This document shows, piece by piece, positions 24,667 through 33,563 of a stretch of DNA of 39,186 bases. The notes beneath the pieces were generated by a model that did not search any database, was not told the DNA's origin, and saw nothing but the letters and a program-made list of their open reading frames with translations. This DNA is from Halodesulfovibrio sp. MK-HDV (GTDB lineage: Bacteria; Desulfobacterota; Desulfovibrionia; Desulfovibrionales; Desulfovibrionaceae): positions 133,939 through 173,124 of the forward strand of contig NZ_WYDS01000007.1 in the NCBI RefSeq assembly GCF_009914765.1, written 5' to 3'. The translations under genes and the position numbers were made by a program. Position 1 is the stretch's first letter. Each line of letters opens with the position of its first letter.

Positions 24667-25980
24667 TTATTGTTGTACTAAAGTATGCAACTGAGAATAG
24701 GATTCCTCGATAGTACAAGGATCTTCTACCCGTTGCTGCAAAAATTCGTTTACTTTCGGCACCATTGCGATGGCTTTATCCACCACAGGGTTTGAGCCAT
24801 GGGAATATGCGCCGATGTTTACCATATCTTCCACTTTCTTATAGGCAGCCAGCAACTTGGTTACAGACTGTCCTTCCTCGATAACGTCGCGGGTACAAAT
24901 ATCACCACGAAGACGGGAGACAGAACGCAAAACGTCGATTGCTGGATAATGTCCGTTATCCGCAAGATCACGCGTCAAAACGATATGCCCGTCGAGGATT
25001 GAACGAACAGCATCAGCGATTGGCTCGTTGAAATCATCACCATCAACAAGAACGGTATAGATTCCGGTAATACTGCCTTTATCACTGTTGCCTGCGCGTT
25101 CCAAAAGTTTTGGAAGCTGAGTAAATACTGTCGGGGTGTAGCCCTTGGTTGTTGGCGGTTCACCCGTTGCAAGACCAACTTCACGAGCTGCCATTGCGAA
25201 TCGGGTTACTGAGTCCATCATGAGCAGAACGTTTTTGCCCTGATCACGATAAAATTCTGCCACTGCGGTTGCAGCATAAGCGGCACGCATACGTACAAGG
25301 GGTGATTGGTCGGAAGTTGCCACGAGAAGTACTGAGCGCTTCATGCCTTCAGGACCTAAATCCTTTTCCATGAATTCCAGAACTTCACGCCCACGTTCGC
25401 CAATCAGCGCAATGACGTTAATGTCTGCTTCAGTGTATCGAGCCATCATACCCATAAGGGTAGATTTACCAACACCGGAACCCGCCATAATACCAACACG
25501 CTGTCCTTTGCCCAATGTGATGAGACTGTTGATGGAGCGTACTCCAACGTCCAGCGGCTCTACAATGCGCGCACGGGAAAGCGGGTTAGGTGGTGATGCA
25601 TACAACGGCTTGTAGCCTTCAGCGGTATGCATCGGCATTTCTGATCCAAGCTCATTGCCAAACGCATCAAACGCTTTACCGAGCATGTCATTACCCACAG
25701 GAAAAGTCGGCGGCAGGCTTGAATTTCGGATAAGTGACCCCGGCTTAATGCCGCGCATGTCACCGTACGGCATGAACAGAATGTTGCCGTCACGAAAGCC
25801 TACGACCTCTGCCGGAATCTGCTTTGCACCATCTTCAGGAATAAGTTGGCACACGGCTCCCAGAGGAGCTTTGATTCCACACCCTTCTACAATGAGACCT
25901 ACAACTTTATTTACCTTACCAAAAGACTGGTTCGGTTCTAAATTTGTCAGCAACTCAAGGGCACCACGCGGGTCGATCAT
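24667..25980 (-). CDS. fliI: Flagellar export ATPase FliI
   Basis: The 437-residue ATPase of the flagellar type III export apparatus, related to the F1 beta subunit. It energises unloading of export substrates at the basal body. Walker A is AGSGVGKST (166-174); the Walker B strand is KNVLLMMDSVTRFA; the family block AYPPTKGYTP-like segment appears as GEPPTTKGYTPTVFTQLP. The start overlaps the fliH stop (ATGA). It ends the operon: no fliJ follows, and transcription meets a terminator about 110 bases later. Confidence 0.96.
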   Translation of the reverse strand: MIDPRGALELLTNLEPNQSFGKVNKVVGLIVEGCGIKAPLGAVCQLIPEDGAKQIPAEVVGFRDGNILFMPYGDMRGIKPGSLIRNSSLPPTFPVGNDMLGKAFDAFGNELGSEMPMHTAEGYKPLYASPPNPLSRARIVEPLDVGVRSINSLITLGKGQRVGIMAGSGVGKSTLMGMMARYTEADINVIALIGERGREVLEFMEKDLGPEGMKRSVLLVATSDQSPLVRMRAAYAATAVAEFYRDQGKNVLLMMDSVTRFAMAAREVGLATGEPPTTKGYTPTVFTQLPKLLERAGNSDKGSITGIYTVLVDGDDFNEPIADAVRSILDGHIVLTRDLADNGHYPAIDVLRSVSRLRGDICTRDVIEEGQSVTKLLAAYKKVEDMVNIGAYSHGSNPVVDKAIAMVPKVNEFLQQRVEDPCTIEESYSQLHTLVQQ

Positions 25981-26741
25981 ATCTGATCCTCAGGAATCAC
26001 AAGCTGATCTAAAATTTCGTTTACTGCCTGTTTGCGACTGACGATGGTGTTATCCACCATGCCATCACGGCTTTCCACAAGAATGCCACCGGCAACAATT
26101 GTGGGATCAGACTTTACGCTCCATGCTTCCAGACCGCTGTAGTGGTTCTGAGCATTTTGAATAATGCCGGTGATCATCTTTTCGTCATCCGGATGCACAG
26201 TAATAATCAGCTGTCTGCGCTCGTCCAGAACCTGCACAGCTTCTGCAAAAAGCTTTTCCAAAGATGCCTGTCGGTTTTCTGACATCTCTACAGCGCAAGT
26301 CCGTTCAACAGCAGAACGAACAATCGTTACAAGCTCGCTGCGCCAGTTATTGAAGATGTTGGAGCACTGTCCCTGAATGGCACCAAGAACACCGGATACG
26401 GAATCCGCATGTTGCTGCTGCAATGCTGCAAGCTCTTCCTGAGCCTGCTGACAGCCATGCTCGTAGCCTTCCTGATGTGCTTTTTCTTTAATCCATGCTG
26501 CTTCTTCACGCGCTTTAGCAAGAATGCTTGAAGCACGTTCGGCTGCACGCTCACGAACCCGCTGCATGTAGGCAGCTTCTGTGGCGTCATCCCACTGCTG
26601 GGAACGTGAACCTTCCACGCCTTCCAGAGTGTGCTCGTTAGAAGCACCGGGACCGGTGAAAATGGTACCCCACGCAGCCACACCTTTCGGTGCAGCTGTG
26701 TCGGATAAAATATTGCCAGAGATAATGTTAGATGAAGACAT
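25977..26741 (-). CDS. fliH: Flagellar assembly protein FliH
   Basis: 254 residues; the peripheral stator that binds and regulates FliI. It has a disordered N terminus (with AWGTIFTGPG), then a long charged helical region at about 55-115 (RVRERAAERASSILAKAREEAAWIKEKAHQEG type) that fits the FliH coiled coil. The C-terminal FliI-binding domain includes ITVHPDDEKMI and the conserved GGILVESRDGMVD block. The start lies inside the end of fliG (14-base overlap) and the stop overlaps the fliI start, consistent with tight translational coupling. Confidence 0.92.
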   Translation of the reverse strand: MSSSNIISGNILSDTAAPKGVAAWGTIFTGPGASNEHTLEGVEGSRSQQWDDATEAAYMQRVRERAAERASSILAKAREEAAWIKEKAHQEGYEHGCQQAQEELAALQQQHADSVSGVLGAIQGQCSNIFNNWRSELVTIVRSAVERTCAVEMSENRQASLEKLFAEAVQVLDERRQLIITVHPDDEKMITGIIQNAQNHYSGLEAWSVKSDPTIVAGGILVESRDGMVDNTIVSRKQAVNEILDQLVIPEDQI

Positions 26742-27729
26742 CGTTGCCTCCGCGTCCGATGGCTATGCGTCCTTCCATTTCGAGGCGGCGTACAATCTTT
26801 ACAATTGTCTGCTGTGAACCCTCTACGTCGGAAAGCTTTGTAGGTCCCATGATCTCCAAATCTTCCCGTATCATGGTTGCCGCACGCTCGGACATGTTGC
26901 TGAAGAATACGTCCTGCATATCGTCGGAAGCACCTTTGAGCGCCATAGTCATATCCTCGTTGGATACTTCTTTCAGCAGCTCGCGGATACCACGACCGTC
27001 CAGTGTTGCCACGTCTTCGAATACGAACATGAGGTTTCGAATGTCTTCTGCCATCTGTACAGATTCTTCTTCGATCTCTGCGAGTACTTCTTCTTCGGTA
27101 GCACGATCCACTGCGTTGAGGATTTCCGCAACAGCAGCAACGCCGCCCACTTTCTTGCCTTCTTTGCCACCCATTGCAATGAGCTGGCTCTGCAACACTT
27201 TGTCTACTGCCATAAGCATATCTTCCGGTACTGCTTCAAGACGGGCAAGACGCATAAGCACTTCTGGTCTGATTCCGGCAGGGAGCATCTGAATAAGTTC
27301 TGCTGCCTGATCTGAATGCAGGTGACCAAGAATAAGTGCCAATGTCTGCGGGTGTTCGTTACGCAGGATCTGAGCAAGAATACGAGGACTTACGTTTTCA
27401 AGTTCACGGAACGGTGCCGGACCATTATCCAGCTCCAGTGTATCCATAATGTATTTGGCGGTTTCACTATCAAGGTTTTTCAGGAGCATACGACGGGTGG
27501 CTTCTTCACCACCGGAAATCATCTCTTTGCCCGCGATCATTGAATGGTGAAACTCACGTAAAATGTCTTCAACATCTTCTTTAGGAACTGTGTCCAGTTC
27601 CATCATGGCTTTTGAAATTTGAGCAATGTCTGCACGGTCGAGACGTTTAAACGTCTCGGCGGTGAACTTGTCTCCCATCGCCAGGAGTAATACGGCGGTT
27701 TTTTCCGCGCCTTTAAGCTGAGTGGCCAA
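26728..27729 (-). CDS. fliG: Flagellar motor switch protein FliG
   Basis: 333 residues; part of the C-ring rotor that contacts the stator and sets torque and rotation. The N-terminal domain binds FliF. The middle domain contains the EHPQ motif (NEHPQTLALILGHL). The C-terminal torque domain carries the charged helix around FEDVATLDGRGIRELL. Length and motif order match the family. It overlaps fliF by 17 bases and fliH by 14. Confidence 0.96.
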   Translation of the reverse strand: MATQLKGAEKTAVLLLAMGDKFTAETFKRLDRADIAQISKAMMELDTVPKEDVEDILREFHHSMIAGKEMISGGEEATRRMLLKNLDSETAKYIMDTLELDNGPAPFRELENVSPRILAQILRNEHPQTLALILGHLHSDQAAELIQMLPAGIRPEVLMRLARLEAVPEDMLMAVDKVLQSQLIAMGGKEGKKVGGVAAVAEILNAVDRATEEEVLAEIEEESVQMAEDIRNLMFVFEDVATLDGRGIRELLKEVSNEDMTMALKGASDDMQDVFFSNMSERAATMIREDLEIMGPTKLSDVEGSQQTIVKIVRRLEMEGRIAIGRGGNDVFI

Positions 27730-29338
27730 CTTTCTGCCCTCCGGTATCTTTAAGCCAAGACTTCAAGATGCCTACAGCCTGTTCCATGTTCTGTTCGGAA
27801 ATCTGTAATGCATGCGCCTTAATGTCTTCAATCTTCTTCAGTGCATCCAATGCATCAATCTCTTCTTCACCTTCAATAAGCGCTATGCGCTCTTCGCCCA
27901 TTGGAAGTCCTTCAAGACCTTCCATAACCTCGCCTGCTTCAACCTTAGGTCGAATAAGTGCGAGAATAACCGGACGAACAATAAGGAGGAGGAAGAGGAA
28001 AACGAGTACTGCGTTAAGAATCGGCTTACCCATGCGCATTGCATAGTCACCGATTACTTCTGCAAGACTGCGTTCGCGTTCTACATTCAGTTCACCGAAA
28101 GCGATACAGGAAACTTCGATGGCGTCACCACGAGCTGTTTCAAAACCTACCGCGTTGGAAACCAACTCTTTGATGCGAGTCATTTCTTCTTCGGTGCGCG
28201 GTGTAAATACCATCTCACCAGTTTCTGCATTTGCTGCGTACATACCGTCAACTACAACCGCAATACTGAGACGATCCACCTGACCCACAGGGGTTATGAT
28301 GTTCTGCTCTTCTTTGTTGATTTCGTAGTTGAGCGTAGATGTTTCACGAGTAGAATCCTGCTGGCTTATACTACCGCCAACGCCGTCACCCCTGAAATTT
28401 GCATCGGGAGTTCCCGCTTCAAGGTTAGCGGTACCGCGAGTTGTTTCTTCGCTTTTCTGCTCGGAACGGATAACGGCACTGTCTGGATCGTATAATTCTT
28501 TACGGATAGTACGCTGATTGAAATCAAGGTCTGCGTTAACTTTCGCAATAACCTTACCTGCGCCGATGATAGGATACAAAAGTTCCTGAATGCGCATTTC
28601 CAGATTTCGCTGGATGGTCTGTTTATGGTCGAACTGTGTTGATGTCATACCCTCGATGGAAGTTTCATCTTCAGGGTGATACAGCACAGTGCCCTTTGTA
28701 TCCGCGATGGATACGCGACCTTTTTCCAGACCTTCAACAGACATGGTCATGAGGTTAACGATTGCCGTAACATCTTTATTTGACATTTTTTGCCCCTCTG
28801 CGAGGGTCAAAACAACAGAAGCAGACGGTGGCAGCTCTTCCTCAATGAACAAGCTTTTCTGAGGGATCACCAGATGCACACGGGCTGATTCTACCGCAGG
28901 AAATTCCGTAATGGTACGGCTCAATTCACCCTGAAGTGCGCGCTGGTAGTTAATTTTCTGTACAAATTCTGTCTGCCCGACTTTTACTTCATCAAAGACT
29001 TCGAAGCCAATGCCCTGTCCAGTTAAACCACCTTCACCGGCGATCTTAATACGCATGTCGTATACTTTATCTGCTGACACAAGAATGGTGGAGCCGTTGT
29101 TTTCCAGACTGTAAGGAACTTTTTCAGCCTGCAAAACTTTAACGATTCTATTCGCATCCTCAAGAGCAAGATTAGAGTACAGCAACTGCATGTCCGGCTT
29201 ATTCAGCCAGAACAACAACGCGAAAAACACGCCGAGTACAGTAAGCGCAAGACCACCGATAAATACCCGTTGCGAGAGGGTAATACTCGACCAGAAATTT
29301 TTTGTGCGATCGACAGCATCGTTTAACATGGGGGACAT
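27713..29338 (-). CDS. fliF: Flagellar MS-ring protein FliF
   Basis: 541 residues; forms the MS ring in the inner membrane on which rod, switch and export gate are assembled. Two membrane helices flank the periplasmic ring-building domains: about 25-44 (VFIGGLALTVLGVFFALLFW) and about 441-462. The acidic cytoplasmic tail (463-541) is the FliG-binding region. The gene lies 49 bases after fliE. Confidence 0.96.
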   Translation of the reverse strand: MSPMLNDAVDRTKNFWSSITLSQRVFIGGLALTVLGVFFALLFWLNKPDMQLLYSNLALEDANRIVKVLQAEKVPYSLENNGSTILVSADKVYDMRIKIAGEGGLTGQGIGFEVFDEVKVGQTEFVQKINYQRALQGELSRTITEFPAVESARVHLVIPQKSLFIEEELPPSASVVLTLAEGQKMSNKDVTAIVNLMTMSVEGLEKGRVSIADTKGTVLYHPEDETSIEGMTSTQFDHKQTIQRNLEMRIQELLYPIIGAGKVIAKVNADLDFNQRTIRKELYDPDSAVIRSEQKSEETTRGTANLEAGTPDANFRGDGVGGSISQQDSTRETSTLNYEINKEEQNIITPVGQVDRLSIAVVVDGMYAANAETGEMVFTPRTEEEMTRIKELVSNAVGFETARGDAIEVSCIAFGELNVERERSLAEVIGDYAMRMGKPILNAVLVFLFLLLIVRPVILALIRPKVEAGEVMEGLEGLPMGEERIALIEGEEEIDALDALKKIEDIKAHALQISEQNMEQAVGILKSWLKDTGGQKVGHSA

Positions 29339-29387
29339 TATTTACTCCGAAAAATACAGTTAATAAATGGCGATATAACAGTATGAA

Positions 29388-29714
29388 TTAGAACTGCATT
29401 TTGCTGATTTCGTTGTAAGCATTAAGAACCTTGTTACGTACGGCGGACGTAAGGTTCATAGCTACACTTGCTTTTTGCAACGTAATCATAAGTTCGTGCA
29501 CGTTTTGCTGCTCACCTGAGGCAAAAGATTCGACCATGACAGATTTTTCCTGCTGCATGTCGTTTACTTTTTTCACAGATGCTTCAACCGTATCTATAAA
29601 AGAGGTGGTTGTTTTTTCTTCAGATGCAGTGGACTGCTGCACCTTTTTATTACCAGCTGCAAAACTGTTTAAGGCTTCTGAGTACGCCTTCATTCCTATA
29701 TTCTGAATAGACAT
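29388..29714 (-). CDS. fliE: Flagellar hook-basal body complex protein FliE
   Basis: 108 residues; the small adaptor between MS ring and proximal rod. The C-terminal conserved helix is visible (HELMITLQKASVAMNLTSAVRNK, ending NEISKMQF), typical of FliE. The N terminus is low-complexity and helical. It starts 25 bases after flgC. Confidence 0.93.
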   Translation of the reverse strand: MSIQNIGMKAYSEALNSFAAGNKKVQQSTASEEKTTTSFIDTVEASVKKVNDMQQEKSVMVESFASGEQQNVHELMITLQKASVAMNLTSAVRNKVLNAYNEISKMQF

Positions 29715-29739
29715 GGATTACTCTCCTAACATTGCCCGC

Positions 29740-30180
29740 CTAACTGCGGCCAAGCTCCAATGCTTTGTTGTACATAGTTTTTACGGCATCCATTGAGGAA
29801 ATGTTTGCCTCGTAACTGCGCTGTACAGTCATGAGATTAGCCATCTCTTCCACCACGTTGATGTCAGGATAAAAAACATATCCTTCTTCGTTTGCATCAG
29901 GATGCCCAGGTTCATAAACCTGTTTAAGCGGGCGTGAATCCTGTGCGACCTGACTGACTCGTACACCGCGCAAGTCTCTATCCATTGCAGTCTTCATCTG
30001 CTTGCTGAATGGATGGTCAACTTCAGTTGCCTGCAACACAACGGTTTTACGTCGGTACGGGCCGCCTTCCGCTGTTCGGGTGGTTTTTGCGTTTGCAAGG
30101 TTCATTGAAATAACGTTCATGCTTGTACGCTCTGTACTGAGCGCAGAAGCTCCGATATCGAGTGCTGTCATGAAATCCAT
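29740..30180 (-). CDS. flgC: Flagellar basal-body rod protein FlgC
   Basis: 146 residues; proximal rod protein. It begins FMTALDIGASALSTERTSMNVISMNLANAKT, the N-terminal rod/hook motif, and ends with the matching helix containing VEEMANLMTVQRSYEANISSM. It shares one base with the flgB stop region (position 30180, TAATG arrangement). Confidence 0.95.
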   Translation of the reverse strand: MDFMTALDIGASALSTERTSMNVISMNLANAKTTRTAEGGPYRRKTVVLQATEVDHPFSKQMKTAMDRDLRGVRVSQVAQDSRPLKQVYEPGHPDANEEGYVFYPDINVVEEMANLMTVQRSYEANISSMDAVKTMYNKALELGRS

Positions 30181-30590
30181 TATTTAGCTCCGCTTGCGAT
30201 GATGCTTTTCATACCTTCAAAATTGCTTTTAACTACTGTTGCCAGTGTGTTGTAGCGCATGGTATTTTTAGCCATCACAGCCATTTCTTTATCCATATCA
30301 ACACGGTCTTCACCGTGAACAACGCGCAGTGGCATCGCTTTTTCCCATTCCGGTCCGAAATTCTTCGGATCAAAGGAAGCAGGAACATGTTTGCCGGAAG
30401 TGCGTGTCATCTTTCCACGACCATCAATATTCAGCGCTTTCTGCAAATCTTCCTCAAAATTAACCCTGCGGGCGAGATATCCCGGAGTTTTGAGGTTTGC
30501 CATGTTACTCATGACAACATTCTGACGCTGTAACTGCATGTCCATAACCTTCGCACTCAGCAAAGTATGGCTTGGAAATAAACCTTTCAT
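30180..30590 (-). CDS. flgB: Flagellar basal-body rod protein FlgB
   Basis: 136 residues; proximal rod protein and first gene of the operon. It contains the rod motif QRQNVVMSNMANLKTPGYLARRVNFEE and the C-terminal VDMDKEMAVMAKNTMRYNTL helix. AAAAGGAGGG lies just before the ATG. A sigma-54-type promoter is about 70 bases upstream. Confidence 0.95.
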   Translation of the reverse strand: MKGLFPSHTLLSAKVMDMQLQRQNVVMSNMANLKTPGYLARRVNFEEDLQKALNIDGRGKMTRTSGKHVPASFDPKNFGPEWEKAMPLRVVHGEDRVDMDKEMAVMAKNTMRYNTLATVVKSNFEGMKSIIASGAK

Positions 30591-30659
30591 GCAGAACCCT
30601 CCTTTTCACTAGTTTCCCGCTGTCTCCCTTGCTCCGGGAGCCAACGGTACTCAATATAA

Positions 30660-30675
30660 AGCAAAAGGCGTTCCA
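30660..30675 (-). promoter_or_regulatory. Sigma-54 (RpoN) promoter of the flgB operon
   Basis: On the minus strand the sequence is TGGAACGCCTTTTGCT, against the consensus TGGCACG-N4-TTGCW: only the fourth base differs. The invariant GG and GC are exactly ten bases apart. Transcription would start near 30649, giving a leader of about 60 bases before flgB. RpoN control of basal-body genes is known in several proteobacteria. Confidence 0.7.
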
Positions 30676-30744
30676 CACTTGCAACTCGTTAGTTTTGTTA
30701 TATCTTTTATAAATCTGTCATTTTTATTCTACAAAAAAAGAAAC

Positions 30745-30768
30745 GGAGTGACAGAGAATTGTCACTCC
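30745..30768. other. Hairpin between flgB and the TPR gene
   Basis: Perfect 9-bp stem GGAGTGACA / TGTCACTCC with a six-base loop. On the minus strand it is followed by GTTTCTTTTTTT, so it may end antisense transcripts before the flgB promoter. On the plus strand it would sit in the leader of the TPR gene. The rest of 30591-30906 shows no gene. Confidence 0.5.
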
Positions 30769-30906
30769 TAAGAATGGAGACGCATATAGATTTTGGCATG
30801 GTAGTTGCTGAATATCCTGCAGAAACACAAAAGCTGAACTATTTTTCCTACACGCCTAATCGTATGAATTTGTGGGGATGTAGCTAAACTCAATAAGGAT
30901 ACCCGT

Positions 30907-31461
30907 ATGAGCGACTACCAGACATTAAAAGTACTTGGCGAATACCATCTCGCGTTAGGCGACACTCTTAAAGCTATTGAATGTTTTGAAGGTGCTATGG
31001 AGCTTAATAACGAATCTTCTGAGCCGCTTCTTGGCCTTGCCGCAGTCAGCATCTTTGCTGGTGACCACGACGGCGCGTTATCGCTCTATATGAAAGCTGC
31101 CGCTATGGAAAAAAGTGCCCGCGCACATGCCGGTATCGGTCTTGTTCTTGCGGAACAGGGTAAGCACGATGAAAGTTTTACCCATTTCCTTACAGCTCTC
31201 TCCATTAATCCAGTTGATAAGGTAGCTCTTAACTGCCTTCTCCAGCAGGGTTACAGCACCGAGCGCGTTGAAGAAATTCTTCCTGCTTTTGCACGCGCTT
31301 TGGAAGAAGACGAAACTGACACTGCAGTGCGCTTCTCCTATGCAACTTGTCTTTTTTCAACAAACCGTAAAGACGAGTCTATTGCAGAATTCAACAAAAT
31401 TTTACGCCTTGATCCTGAACATAAGGCAACTAAAGAAGTACTCACGCACATCGCTGCGTAG
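30907..31461 (+). CDS. Tetratricopeptide-repeat protein
   Basis: 184 residues, nearly all TPR units. Helical pairs such as YHLALGDTLKAIECFEGAMELN, then LLGLAAVSIFAGDHDGALSLYMKA, AGIGLVLAEQGKHDESFTHFLTALSIN and a C-terminal FNKILRLDPEHKATKE are clear 34-residue repeats. There is no signal peptide or membrane segment. TPR proteins mediate protein-protein contacts; the partner here is unknown. It is divergent from the flagellar operon and has a strong terminator after the stop, so it is monocistronic. Confidence 0.85.
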   Translation: MSDYQTLKVLGEYHLALGDTLKAIECFEGAMELNNESSEPLLGLAAVSIFAGDHDGALSLYMKAAAMEKSARAHAGIGLVLAEQGKHDESFTHFLTALSINPVDKVALNCLLQQGYSTERVEEILPAFARALEEDETDTAVRFSYATCLFSTNRKDESIAEFNKILRLDPEHKATKEVLTHIAA

Positions 31462-31482
31462 TTACCCCCTCCACAAAGTTGT

Positions 31483-31530
31483 AAGGCACCCTGTGCTGAG
31501 TTTAGACTCAGAACAGGGTGCCTTATTTTT
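31483..31530 (+). terminator. Terminator of the TPR gene
   Basis: AAGGCACCCTGT pairs with ACAGGGTGCCTT (31483-31494 with 31513-31524), with an inner CTGAGT/ACTCAG stem, followed by ATTTTTT. Confidence 0.88.
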
Positions 31531-31703
31531 TAATCAGTTTCCTCGTTATACATTTTTGTGTAAGTAGATTAAAGAATATTACACATCACACTTGTTCTTT
31601 TTTATTCCGTGTACTAGCGTAATTTAATATAACATTTGTATGTTTTATTAGTCTGTTAGACGGGATTCATCCTGCTCAATCTAAATACAACAGGGAGTTA
31701 GAT

Positions 31704-33491
31704 ATGGCAGGAGCTACGGTTCCAACAAGTACTGAGGCAGAGCACGTAGACAACGCACAGCGCACCCGACCTATCTTCTACGCCAATGACTCCGCCCGCG
31801 ACATGGTACTCCATTCACCGCTGTGGGAATTCTGGTATTCCGCTGATGGAGCACTGGAAGTCGTTTCCCACGCCTGCGAAATATGCTGCGGATACGAAGC
31901 AAAGCACTTTTACCGTAACTCTCGATTCATGGAAGCCATCCTCCTTGAAGAACACCTTCCGCTATGGCACGGACTATGGCGCAAGATGGATGAGGGGGAA
32001 AACTATGCATGTGCAGAATTCCAAATCCGCTTGCCGGACAGCAAAAAACGCTGGATGAAATTTGAAGCAAGCCGCGCCTTAGATGCCGACGGCTGCGATT
32101 GCGGTATTCGAGCTTTTTGCCACGACATCACAGCACACCGCAGTGTTGTGCAGCAACTCACCCACTTCACATGGCATGACAGCCTTACAAAACTCCCTAA
32201 CCGTTGTAAGTGCATAGAAAAAATAAAAAAAGCCATCACTCGTGCCAAAGCTACCAATCATTGGAACTTTTCCGTCATCTATATAGACATCGACCGTTTC
32301 AAGAACATTAACGATTCTCTTGGTCATGCCGCCGGTGACGCTATTCTTTGCAAACTTGCAGACCGCCTCCGCTCTTCTACATACGGCTTTGAAACTGTCT
32401 TCAGAATTGGCGGTGACGAATTTGTGCTTATGTATGAGGACACCACTGATCATCAATCCGTCCACCGCTCCATCGAAACTCTCATCAAGCGTATCAAGCG
32501 CCCTATTCTATGGAACGGCAAACAGATTCATATGTCTGCCAGTTTTGGCGTCATGCACGGCGATTCAGAAGTAGACACAGCAGAACGTTACCTGCAAAAC
32601 GCACATGTAGCGCTCAACCACGGACGCTCCAACGGAACAGATGGAGTTGCTGTCTACGACTCACAAATTTTCTCCAATGCACTCAAGCTGATCAGCATGG
32701 AACTCGATCTCCACAACGCTCTTATTAATGACGAGTTCTTTCTCGTATACCAGCCTGTTGTAGATACCGTAACGCGCGCCATGACAGGCTTTGAAGCGCT
32801 TGTTCGCTGGAAAAACAGTCAGGGCAACATCATTTCTCCAACAAAATTTATTCCGTTGGCAGAAGAAACAGGTCTGATCCTGCAGCTTGGCGAATGGGTA
32901 TTGCATGAAGCATGTTCAACACTTGCAGGATGGCGCAAGAGCAATCCACTATTCAAAAATTTAAAAGTAAACGTTAACCTCTCTGCACGCCAGCTTTCCG
33001 ACTTGGAGCTAACGGACATTGTTTCCAATATTCTTGAAAAAACCAATCTACCACCAGACTGTCTTCGTCTGGAGGTAACCGAAACCATGCTTATGGAAAA
33101 TCCAGACTATGCAGACATTACCCTACGCAGACTCAGAGCATTAGGCGTGGGATTATGCATTGATGATTTCGGAACCGGCTACTCTTCACTCATGTACCTG
33201 CAACAATTTCCTATCAGCAATTTAAAAATCGACAGAAGCTTTGTTGCAGACATGGAGAAAAACCCCGCTAACTATGAAATAGTAAAAGCGGTAATTGCTC
33301 TTGCACACGCATTAGGCTTAACCGTTGTCGCTGAAGGGGTAGAAGAAGAGGAACAGCGAATAATGCTGCTAGAGGCAGGATGTGACTTTTCTCAGGGATA
33401 TTTATTCTCGCGCCCAATCCCTCCGCAGGAACTTCCAAGCCTTCTCAGCTCCATGCAAGCCCCCCAGAAATGCCTCCCGCAGGCAGGATAA
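31704..33491 (+). CDS. PAS-GGDEF-EAL cyclic-di-GMP signalling protein
   Basis: 595 residues. An N-terminal PAS-like domain (about 40-145) reads FWYSADGALEVVSHACEICCGY and contains several cysteines (C58, C61, C62, C131, C133). The GGDEF diguanylate cyclase domain has an intact G236-G237-D238-E239-F240 motif. The EAL phosphodiesterase domain has E364-A365-L366, then VTETMLMENP, IDDFGTGYSS (D487-D488) and VVAEGVE, all residues needed for catalysis. No RxxD inhibitory site precedes GGDEF. There are no membrane helices, so it is cytoplasmic. The net activity cannot be read from sequence. GGGAG precedes the ATG. It may govern the switch between motility and attachment. Confidence 0.93.
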   Translation: MAGATVPTSTEAEHVDNAQRTRPIFYANDSARDMVLHSPLWEFWYSADGALEVVSHACEICCGYEAKHFYRNSRFMEAILLEEHLPLWHGLWRKMDEGENYACAEFQIRLPDSKKRWMKFEASRALDADGCDCGIRAFCHDITAHRSVVQQLTHFTWHDSLTKLPNRCKCIEKIKKAITRAKATNHWNFSVIYIDIDRFKNINDSLGHAAGDAILCKLADRLRSSTYGFETVFRIGGDEFVLMYEDTTDHQSVHRSIETLIKRIKRPILWNGKQIHMSASFGVMHGDSEVDTAERYLQNAHVALNHGRSNGTDGVAVYDSQIFSNALKLISMELDLHNALINDEFFLVYQPVVDTVTRAMTGFEALVRWKNSQGNIISPTKFIPLAEETGLILQLGEWVLHEACSTLAGWRKSNPLFKNLKVNVNLSARQLSDLELTDIVSNILEKTNLPPDCLRLEVTETMLMENPDYADITLRRLRALGVGLCIDDFGTGYSSLMYLQQFPISNLKIDRSFVADMEKNPANYEIVKAVIALAHALGLTVVAEGVEEEEQRIMLLEAGCDFSQGYLFSRPIPPQELPSLLSSMQAPQKCLPQAG

Positions 33492-33563
33492 CACCTTTCT
33501 TTATAGCTACGTGTAACATGAAAAGAATTCGACAGAGGACGATTACGATAGTACCCTGCTGAG

